Assembly: GCA_903904545.1 (NCBI GenBank)
Contig: CAIVDB010000109.1
Location: forward strand, 1 to 12,337
Direction of reading: 5' to 3'
DNA from: an uncultured bacterium
GTDB lineage: Bacteria; Patescibacteria; JAEDAM01; Absconditabacterales; Absconditicoccaceae
DNA length: 12,337 nt
The notes beneath the pieces were generated by a model, which made no database searches, was not told the DNA's origin, and worked only from the letters and a program-made list of their open reading frames with translations. Both the position numbers and the translations under genes were made by a program. Positions 6,945 to 12,337 of the stretch are shown here, one piece after another (position 1 is the stretch's first letter; every line of letters begins with the position of its first letter).

Positions 6945-8207
6945 ATGAAAATTATTGATAAAATAGTCCAATGATGATCTACCTTATTTAAGTCTATCAA
7001 GACAGACAATAAGAAGCAATTGGCTGAACTCGAAAAATTAGAACAACAGATAGAAGATCTTCAAGCGAGTGAACTCAAAGCAAAGACTGCACAGGTCCTG
7101 GTGACCAATAGGATGATGCTCAAATTTTGGCTTATAGGATTATTCGCAATCTTTGTTGCCTATATTTCTTTTCAGTCTCTCAATATTTTGTATTTGATCT
7201 TAGCAGCATTTATCGTATCGATTGCCATCGAGGCAATTATTGATTTTCGAGAGAAAACATTGAAACATAGAGGGATAGCAATTATTATCAGTTATCTTCT
7301 TGTAGTAATTTTAGTGCTTGCAGGACTCTTCTTTATCGTACCATTCCTTTTGAGTCAACTCTCTCAAATCGTTAACATCATCACAAGTAATATCGCTAAT
7401 ATCCAGGAAATGTTTCAAACAACGCCATTGGTGGATATCATCAGTCAAAATCATTGGATACCAAAATCGGCGAAGGAAATGCTATTGACGTGGTTTGCGG
7501 ATCCGACAGTCGTAAGCGGGGTCCAGTTGAAGATCCAGGAAAATATGGCACAACTCATCAATGTAGGCACAAATTATGCAAAGGATCTCTGAGGATTGGC
7601 AGTAAGTTTTGTCGGAAACTTCTTTAGTTTCATTACACAGACATCGATAGTTTTGACTTTGGCAGTCTTGTTTTCACTCCAAAAAAGCTCAGTGATGAAG
7701 TTTATTTCCGGTTTGCGAGGAGAGAAACAGTATAAGTTTATTTATATGAAGTTGGAAAGAATTTATAAAAAATTAGGAATCTGGCTCAAAAGTCAGCTTT
7801 TGCTCTGTATCTTTATCTGAGGTATGATGTTTTTGGGACTCCGAATCTTGTCTTGGTGTGGTATGGATATCCCCCAAAAAGGGTCTCTTGCACTCATCGC
7901 AGGGATTACAGAATTGATCCCCTATATCGGACCAATTATCGGAGGATCACTGGCTATGCTGGTAGCAGCTATTCATTTCGGTCCTACGGGAGCATTGATC
8001 GTAGGCGTCATGGTCTTCATCATCCAATGGGTAGAAAATAATATTTTGATTCCCATCTTGATGAATAAAACCTTAGGAGTAAATCCTATCGTGATTTTCA
8101 TCAGTATGATCATAGGAGGTTTAGTTATGGGAGTAGTTGGAGTGCTTTTGGCAGTGCCTATCTCAGTCATTATTACCATGATTTTCGATAAGACCTTTGA
8201 TGAATAG
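6945..8207 (+). CDS. AI-2E/PerM family transporter
   Basis: The product is a 420-residue membrane protein of the AI-2E transporter family (PF01594). A short coiled-coil-like N-terminus (about 20-50) is followed by about eight membrane helices starting near residue 60. Family landmarks are ELIPYIGPIIG (323-333), VENNILIPILMNKTLGVNP, and the closing GGLVMGVVGVLLAVPISV. TGA at residues 10, 11, 216 and 292 reads as Gly. The ATG at 6945 is the only in-frame start upstream of the coiled coil, and the stop is TAG 8205-8207. It lies 50 bp after rnpA. The family exports various small molecules or ions, and the substrate cannot be read from sequence. A decayed copy of its last 30 or so codons lies at 9025-9123. 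Confidence 0.9.
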
Positions 8208-8213
8208 ATCGAA

Positions 8214-8288
8214 TTGAATGCTTAATGTTTAAAGATTAGTGCTAAGTGAAGGAGTTTTTTTGAAGGATGAATTGACTGTTTAAAGATT
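8214..8288. repeat. Intergenic AT-rich repeats after the transporter
   Basis: Two copies of TGTTTAAAGATTA (8225-8237 and 8278-8290) and the words CTTAATG and GTGCTAAGTG make up this stretch. The GTGCTAAGTG word also occurs at 1805-1815. No gene is seen in the whole 8208-8461 gap. Confidence 0.5.
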
Positions 8289-8333
8289 AAACTGCCTACC
8301 GGCAGTTTGCCCTCGAGACTTCGGGGTAGGCAG
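8289..8333. repeat. GC-rich palindromic element
   Basis: A 45-bp island much richer in GC than its surroundings contains nested inverted repeats. AAACTGCC/GGCAGTTT (8289-8296, 8301-8308) closes a TACC loop. CTGCCTACC/GGTAGGCAG (8292-8300, 8325-8333) forms an alternative outer stem. CCTCGA/TCGGGG (8311-8316, 8321-8326, with a G-U pair) forms an inner hairpin. It carries no T tract and does not look like a plain terminator. It resembles a REP- or MITE-like interspersed element. Confidence 0.6.
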
Positions 8334-8340
8334 GTGTTGG

Positions 8341-8362
8341 AACTTCTTTGAAAGAGTTTTTT
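8341..8362 (+). terminator. Weak candidate terminator
   Basis: AACT-CTT pairs with AAG-AGTT across a bulge, followed by TTTT. The stem is weak. It could end the transporter transcript but lies more than 130 bp past the stop codon. Confidence 0.3.
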
Positions 8363-8398
8363 AAGAATTAAAGGGTTATTACTATCTAGAAAATAGTA

Positions 8399-8426
8399 TT
8401 GACATTTGAAATAAAATAATTATAAC
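8399..8426 (+). promoter_or_regulatory. Promoter of the lipoprotein gene (TTGACA, 16 bp, TATAAC)
   Basis: Consensus TTGACA (8399-8404) and TATAAC (8421-8426) are 16 bp apart, the same spacing as the ndk and aldolase-like promoters. The predicted start is near 8433, giving a leader of about 30 bases to ATG 8462. Confidence 0.7.
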
Positions 8427-8461
8427 CAAGAAAGATGATTTATATCTTTCCAAATTTTGCC

Positions 8462-8923
8462 ATGAGTAAAGCTCAAAAACTACTAGGACTTATTGCTCTT
8501 TGAGGATCATTGGTTGCGTGTCATCCCTCTTCAGACACAAAATCTAATGCTATAGACCAAACAAAAGCAGAACTCTTTGAAGATATGTCCAGATGAGAAG
8601 AAGCGGTAGATGCTCAGTATATCAGAGGATTTGATCAAGCAGTCCTTGATGATGATATGGAAAAGGCACTATATAATCTAGCATGATCGTATGTTACGAG
8701 AGGGAGATATATAAAATTTTTATCAAACGACAATACACATAATCTTCACCATGAGATCGAAGAATTTTCTAAAAAATTTGGAAAGAGAGATGATTTTGAA
8801 GAATTAAGGTCTACAGTAATCACTGGGGATAAAATTTGATTAGATATGAAGGATGAGCTATGAGTTGCTATGTCCATCATCCTAAACAAAGTAGAAACAA
8901 TAAACAAAGGGAAGAATAAATAG
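8462..8923 (+). CDS. Putative lipoprotein of unknown function, visible only with UGA as Gly
   Basis: The 153-residue frame runs from ATG 8462 to TAG 8921-8923 and contains five TGA codons read as Gly (14, 45, 75, 126 and 134). It begins with a lipoprotein signal: MSKAQK, a hydrophobic stretch, and the lipobox LVAC with Cys20 as the lipidation site. A Ser/Thr-rich linker follows (HPSSDTKSN). The mature part is charged and helical (KAELFEDMSRGEEAVDAQYI, EEFSKKFGKRDDFEELR). An in-frame ATG at 8435 would spoil the signal peptide, so 8462 is preferred. I do not recognise the family. A good promoter lies upstream, and no Shine-Dalgarno is visible. Confidence 0.7.
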
Positions 8924-9024
8924 ACCAACTATAAACAAGAAAAGTTAATATAAAAATCATAAAAACACTATTTTTAAAAATCAATGGAATATCGTGTGCT
9001 TTCTATTCTTGGCTGATATTTTAG

Positions 9025-9123
9025 ATACTAATTATATTGGTTATGGGAGTAGTTGGCATACTTCTCACAGTGCAAATTCCAATTATTATTACTATGATTT
9101 CCGATAAGACCTTTGATGAATAA
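9025..9123 (+). pseudogene. Remnant of a duplicated AI-2E transporter 3' end
   Basis: Translation after a TAG at 9022-9024 gives a 32-residue frame ending at TAA 9121-9123. Its VMGVVGILLTVQ and DKTFDE match VMGVVGVLLAVP and DKTFDE at the end of the transporter at 6945-8207. At the DNA level a 16-base block (TTATGGGAGTAGTTGG) and a 20-base block at the 3' end are identical. Nothing recognisable of the rest of the transporter precedes it, and no start codon is near. It is a decayed duplicate, separated from its source by the lipoprotein gene. Confidence 0.75.
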
Positions 9124-9157
9124 GAGCTTAGAGTGGAGATCTTAGATCTTAGATAAA
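9124..9157. repeat. CTTAGA-type short repeats
   Basis: GAGCTTAGAGTGGAGATCTTAGATCTTAGAT repeats the CTTAGAT word three times, directly after the transporter remnant. It is similar to the repeats at 4219-4250. Confidence 0.45.
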
Positions 9158-9163
9158 ACAAAG

Positions 9164-9194
9164 AAACCTGCCCTAAAATAAGACAGGTTTTTTT
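9164..9194. terminator. Bidirectional terminator
   Basis: Stem AAACCTG/CAGGTTT (9164-9170, 9184-9190) with a 13-base loop. On the plus strand it ends in seven T residues (9188-9194), serving the lipoprotein side. On the minus strand a T-rich tail follows, serving the receiver-like gene. Confidence 0.75.
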
Positions 9195-9214
9195 ATAAGG
9201 TAGAGTGGCTAAGT

Positions 9215-9649
9215 TTACGTTACGACATTGAGCAGATTCTGTTCGTCGTGGATATTCCTTTGCAGAAAGACCACATTTCCATCCCATTCCCATTCGGGAT
9301 GTTCTTGAACAAGTGATTCTTGTCTGCAAGGACACCAGATTATAATTTTGGTGTTTTTTAGACTTTTCAAATATTTCTCATAGACTAGCCAACAAACTTC
9401 CCTTGGATCAAAATTTTTTTCTATTACATTTAATGGGGATAGATTCATCTTATCCGGAGTAATTAATGCAGATAGAATAATTACATCAAAATAATTTAAT
9501 TTATCATATACATCCCTTTGATAACAGGATTCAACTCCTGTTGTGGTGTACGTTTTTTTAACTTCCCATCCTGCGCGTTCTAGTGCCTTAATTTGTATAG
9601 TTGCATTGTAAGCTTCAGGATCAATAATAAAAATTCTTTGTGTTTTCAT
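9215..9649 (-). CDS. Degenerate response-regulator receiver-like protein
   Basis: The 144-residue product begins RIFIIDPEAYNATIQIKALERAG, like the first strand and helix of a CheY-type receiver. It continues with FDVIILSALITPD (54-66) where receivers have the phospho-acceptor strand, then TKIIIW (100-105) and NVVFLQRNIHDEQNLLNVV (125-143), like the last strand and helix. The phospho-acceptor Asp is Ser60, and the conserved Lys near the end is Gln130 or Arg131. One acidic pocket residue (Asp10) remains. There is no output domain. I infer a phosphorylation-independent receiver-like fold; identity is moderate. ATG 9647-9649 follows an A-rich leader like that of the ndk paralogue; an in-frame ATG at 9665-9667 would add six residues. 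The stop is TAA 9215-9217. Confidence 0.5.
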   Translation of the reverse strand: MKTQRIFIIDPEAYNATIQIKALERAGWEVKKTYTTTGVESCYQRDVYDKLNYFDVIILSALITPDKMNLSPLNVIEKNFDPREVCWLVYEKYLKSLKNTKIIIWCPCRQESLVQEHPEWEWDGNVVFLQRNIHDEQNLLNVVT

Positions 9650-9765
9650 ATTTTTTTTATTTGACATTTATTTTATAAAATAAATCGTAAGAAATTAATG
9701 ACGAAAATCAATGGAATTTTCTCGGAGATTCTATAAACTCTCCATATTTATCTCATTTGGAAGCC

Positions 9766-11118
9766 ATGAAAGCAAAACTTCTCCAAAAATATTATGCACT
9801 CTTAGCCTATTTCGCTAGGAAATACCTTCGCAAACACAAACCTTACATTATCGGGGTCAATGGAAGTGTCGGCAAGACCTCTTGTCGTATGATTATTTAT
9901 CAGACCTTACAACAATTCTTACCTGAACTGAAAGTATATACCTCCAGCAAAAACTTTAATGGAGAATTAGGATTGTCACTAAGCGTTTTCCAGAAGGAAC
10001 AGCGAGATCCAACGATAGCGACATTTATTATAACATTTTTCAAACTTGCCTTTATGACACGATTTGGCAAGAAGCCCTATGATGCGATTGTCTTGGAATA
10101 TGGGATCGATCGTCCCAAGGAAATGGAATTTCTTGTGAGCATTGCAAAGCCAGATATCGGAGTATTTACTGCTATCGATGCTGTCCATTCTGAACAATTT
10201 GGAAATCCTGCTGAGATTGCTAAAGAAGAGGTAAAAATGATCAAAAATACGAAGGAAATTGCATTTCTTAATGCAAATGATACCTATGCACAACAGCTCA
10301 TGGAAATGATCCATATTGATAAATTTACCTATCAAACTCAGGGACATGAGATGACAGCAGATATCCACCAGACTCAAGAAAGTTTCCATGAGAAAGACGG
10401 GAATATCGAGGTAAGTTTTGATCTCTCACTCAGAGGGCACAAGCACCATATCCATACCAATCTTTTGGGCAAGCCAAATTATGGCTATATAGGGGTAGCA
10501 TTAGCAATTACAGAGATCATAGCACGAAAGACTCAGAAGAAAAAGGATATTTTCCCCAAGGATCTTCATGTCCAGTATCAATTACAACCAGGCAGAATGA
10601 GTATCTTCCCTGGGAAAGAAAAAAGCATTATCATAGATGGAACCTACAATTCTTCTCCACAGAGTGTAAGAAAATTGATTGATGCGGTTTACAATCTTAG
10701 AATGCAAATATTTCCCCAAAGGAAGATGCGACTAGTGCTGGGAGATATGAGAGAACTTGGAGACTTCACAGAAAGAGAACATAGATTGCTGGCTGGATAT
10801 GTCAGTCAGTCCGCAGACAGAGTATTTTTGGTGGGAGAGAGTATGCATAAATATCTTTCAGATGAACTTATCAAAGTAGGATATCCTGCAGAGCAAATTT
10901 TTACGTTTACTTCTGCTCTCAAAGCAGGGGAGGCTATTCATACGATGCTCAAGGAGCCAGGGCTTGAATGTTTAGTGGTCTGTAAAGGCAGTCAGAATAC
11001 AATCTTTTTGGAAGAAACCGTTAAACTTCTGCTCAAAGACCCTCAAGATCATAAAAAACTCACGAGACAATCAGATCGACGATTAGCAAAAAAAGGGAAA
11101 TTCTTTAGTCAGGGATAA
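9766..11118 (+). CDS. murF: UDP-N-acetylmuramoyl-tripeptide:D-alanyl-D-alanine ligase (MurF)
   Basis: MurF adds D-Ala-D-Ala to the UDP-MurNAc-tripeptide in the cytosol, the last soluble step of peptidoglycan precursor synthesis. The 450-residue product has the ATP loop GVNGSVGKTS (30-39), the central motif LEYGIDRPKEM with TAIDAVHSEQFG, a candidate carbamylated Lys in AKEEVKM, the adenine-binding DGTYNSSP (291-298), and LGDMRELGD (325-333), the MurF signature. ATG 9766 is preferred over TTG 9757, and the stop is TAA 11116-11118. None of its roughly 28 glycines uses UGA, unlike its neighbours. The M23 endopeptidase starts 8 bp downstream, suggesting an operon. The N-terminal substrate domain is shorter than in E. 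coli, as expected for a reduced-genome form. Confidence 0.88.
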   Translation: MKAKLLQKYYALLAYFARKYLRKHKPYIIGVNGSVGKTSCRMIIYQTLQQFLPELKVYTSSKNFNGELGLSLSVFQKEQRDPTIATFIITFFKLAFMTRFGKKPYDAIVLEYGIDRPKEMEFLVSIAKPDIGVFTAIDAVHSEQFGNPAEIAKEEVKMIKNTKEIAFLNANDTYAQQLMEMIHIDKFTYQTQGHEMTADIHQTQESFHEKDGNIEVSFDLSLRGHKHHIHTNLLGKPNYGYIGVALAITEIIARKTQKKKDIFPKDLHVQYQLQPGRMSIFPGKEKSIIIDGTYNSSPQSVRKLIDAVYNLRMQIFPQRKMRLVLGDMRELGDFTEREHRLLAGYVSQSADRVFLVGESMHKYLSDELIKVGYPAEQIFTFTSALKAGEAIHTMLKEPGLECLVVCKGSQNTIFLEETVKLLLKDPQDHKKLTRQSDRRLAKKGKFFSQG

Positions 11119-11126
11119 TGTAAGTC

Positions 11127-12023
11127 ATGCAATACAAAGAGAATAGAGAACATGAATATATACATAGAGAAAAAACTCAATCATTAGCTAGGACAATCCT
11201 CTTGCAAACACTTTTTGCATTGTCATTGCTATTACAATGATGACCAGTGACTCCAGACAAAGTACAAATAAGAAAAATAGAACAGATTAGCCCAGAAGAA
11301 CCAGAACAAGAATCTGCACCTACTATGGAAACAATTATTGATAATGCCATAGCTATTGCAGCGACAAAAGACTATCAGAAAATTATACAAGATCCATTTC
11401 TTATGTCCCTCTGTTATTATTCGGACGCATTTTATGCTAAATTAGATAGTTCTTCATCTTTGGGAAACACTATTTTGAAATCGATAAAGAAGGATGTCGA
11501 TATCAATGAATTAAGAACATTTATATTTCAGAAGATAGCTAAGGATCGGGAGGAAGGCTGAAAGGAGCTAAGGGCACAGACAGAATATGTTCAGCCACTA
11601 GATACGTTTGAATTTGGAAAGGGAAAAAATCACAAAGATGCTTTAGATCTCTTTACTCAGGAATGAAGTCTAATTCATAGTATAAGTAATGGGACAGTGA
11701 TCTTGGCTGAGAGATGACGAGATGTTAATTACCAATTTTCTACAAGTTCTTATAAAGGAGGGAATGCCGTGATTATATATGACTTCAAGGAAAAGAGATT
11801 ATACAGATATGTCCATCTCCAAGAAGTAAGTGTTCTGCCCGGGCAACAAATACTCTGATGAGAAGTCATAGGAAAGATTGGACATACGGGTCAAAATGCT
11901 AATAAAGAAGGTCATGGGAACCATCTCCATCTAGAGATTCATACCTATGATCAGGAAAACAAGATCATGAAATCATGGTCTTCTAAGAAGATAGAAAAAC
12001 GATTGAAAACAATCATTCAATAA
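11127..12023 (+). CDS. M23 family peptidoglycan endopeptidase, membrane-anchored
   Basis: The 298-residue product appears only with seven TGA codons read as Gly (38, 39, 145, 180, 197, 244 and 245). A basic N-terminus and a hydrophobic stretch (about 20-37) act as signal or anchor. A helical middle part (65-155) follows, then an M23/LytM domain (about 158-275). Metal and active-site features are His169 with Asp174, YVHL with His230, and HLH (His266, His268) before LEI. The first pair is spaced HxxxxD instead of the usual HxxxD. IGKIGHTGQN precedes the HLH as in active members. The start is ATG 11127, 8 bp after murF, and the stop is TAA 12021-12023. It probably cuts peptide cross-links in the wall during growth. 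Activity is likely but not certain because of the altered spacing. Confidence 0.8.
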
Positions 12024-12027
12024 AAAA

Positions 12028-12058
12028 AAACTCCACTTTATTTCTGGTGGAGTTTTTT
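12028..12058. terminator. Bidirectional terminator between the M23 gene and the acidic-repeat gene
   Basis: A 9-bp stem AAACTCCAC/GTGGAGTTT (12028-12036, 12047-12055) with a 10-base loop has T residues on the plus side and A residues (T on the minus strand) on the other. It serves both convergent genes. Confidence 0.85.
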
Positions 12059-12076
12059 ATATATGATAGAGGTTAA

Positions 12077-12337
12077 TTATGCTATTTCTTCTTCATCTTC
12101 CTCAGTAGTATCTTCTTTTTCAGTATCATCAGTAGCATCTTCATCGTTTTCTTCATCTTCAGTAGCGTCTTCGTCAGTAGTATCTTCTTTTTCAGTATCT
12201 TCAGTAGCATCTTCATCATTTTCTTCATCTTCAGTAGCGTCTTCGTCAGTAGTATCTTCTTTTTCAGTATCTTCAGTAGCATCTTCATCATTTTCTTCAT
12301 CTTCAGTAGCGTCTTCGTCAGTAGTATCTTCTTTTTC
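12077..12337 (-). CDS. C-terminus of an acidic 24-residue-repeat protein (partial, runs off the right edge)
   Basis: In the frame ending at TAA 12077-12079 the last 86 residues are three 24-residue repeats and a 14-residue tail ending EEDEEEIA. Each repeat begins EKEDTTDEDATED and contains DEDATED twice. Glu and Asp make up well over half of it, with one Lys per repeat. Such a segment is expected to be disordered and strongly negative. The N-terminal part lies outside the window, so the family is unknown; an acidic tail on a surface or nucleic-acid-related protein is possible. Another minus frame over the same bases gives a Lys/Met/Leu-rich translation, which I regard as a shadow. Confidence 0.7.
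   Translation of the reverse strand, partial: EKEDTTDEDATEDEENDEDATEDTEKEDTTDEDATEDEENDEDATEDTEKEDTTDEDATEDEENDEDATDDTEKEDTTEEDEEEIA
12122..12337 (-). repeat. 72-bp coding tandem repeat, three units
   Basis: Three units (12122-12193, 12194-12265 and 12266-12337) are nearly identical at the DNA level, with only a few substitutions in the unit nearest the stop codon. Near identity points to recent expansion by slippage or unequal crossing-over. The array continues off the window. Confidence 0.85.

Noticed and set aside
7853..8041. Alternative plus-strand frame with Tyr/Arg-rich translation inside the transporter gene
   Set aside because: It lies within a conserved membrane-protein coding region in another frame and has no family resemblance.
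9021..9335. Minus-strand open frame covering the terminator and transporter remnant
   Set aside because: It overlaps the receiver-like gene out of frame, crosses a strong terminator hairpin and has no recognisable domain.
9661..9688. TTGACA at 9661-9666 as a promoter for murF
   Set aside because: No -10 box lies at 16-18 bp. The nearby TATAAA is only a few bases away, and the hexamer overlaps the region just upstream of the receiver-like gene start.
8978..9717. 14-base word AAAATCAATGGAAT at 8978 and again at 9704 as a possible attachment site
   Set aside because: It is short and AT-rich, with no integrase and no other boundary signal. Chance or a minor repeat is enough to explain it.
12082..12337. 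Possible CRISPR array or a Lys/Met/Leu-rich protein in the 72-bp repeats
   Set aside because: The units are contiguous with no variable spacers and keep an acidic reading frame ending in TAA. The Lys/Met/Leu-rich translation is just another frame of the same GAA/GAT-rich repeat.
1..12337. A defence system, toxin-antitoxin pair, prophage or transposon
   Set aside because: No nuclease, toxin, transposase, integrase or phage structural motif was seen in any frame read with code 25.

Overview
The window is an AT-rich stretch of a bacterium that reads UGA as glycine (genetic code 25), as known for Absconditabacteria (SR1) and Gracilibacteria (BD1-5) of the candidate phyla radiation. The evidence is direct. 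Nine of the genes called here are broken by in-frame TGA under the standard code, and about 30 such codons become glycine when decoded. Several fall where the family has a glycine or a small residue, for example just before the NGIENYS motif of UvrB. Every intact gene then ends in TAA or TAG. I cannot separate the two phyla from this window, and the tRNA-Gly(UCA) that would prove the code is not here.

Layout. 1-90: C-terminal end of an unrecognised + strand gene. 91-249: tandem intergenic repeats. 250-1773 (-): a uvrB that stops after the first helicase half. 1927-2000: tRNA-Pro(GGG). 2156-2902 (+): a KDPG-aldolase-like protein that keeps the Schiff-base lysine but lacks two other catalytic residues. 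2998-3462 and 3617-4072 (-): two tandem nucleoside-diphosphate-kinase paralogues, each with its own promoter and near-identical terminator. The downstream copy has lost the catalytic His and the nucleotide-binding residues. 4335-4976 and 5054-5659 (-): ribosomal protein L9 and a membrane-anchored DUF4230 protein. 5698-6180 (+): a DUF192 protein. 6164-6427 (-): a small three-helix membrane protein visible only in code 25. 6487-6894 (+): rnpA. 6945-8207 (+): an AI-2E/PerM-type transporter. 8208-8461: repeats, a GC-rich palindromic element and a promoter. 8462-8923 (+): a lipoprotein, also visible only in code 25. 9025-9123: a decayed copy of the transporter's last codons. 9215-9649 (-): a degenerate receiver-like protein. 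9766-11118 and 11127-12023 (+): murF and an M23 endopeptidase, a compact cell-wall pair. 12077-12337 (-): the C-terminus of a protein made of 24-residue acidic repeats, running off the window.

The genes are mostly housekeeping: translation and RNA processing (L9, tRNA-Pro, RnpA), DNA repair (UvrB), nucleotide balance (Ndk) and the cell envelope (MurF, M23, lipoprotein, DUF192, AI-2E). The unusual part is the accumulation of duplicated and degenerating parts: a pseudo-Ndk beside Ndk, a pseudo-aldolase, a pseudo-receiver, a truncated UvrB and a transporter stub, set among short AT-rich tandem repeats in the gaps. Convincing Shine-Dalgarno sequences are absent. The best promoters share a TTGACW box, a 16-bp spacer and a TATA-like -10 box. 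No CRISPR array, transposase, phage gene or clearly new multi-gene system was found.
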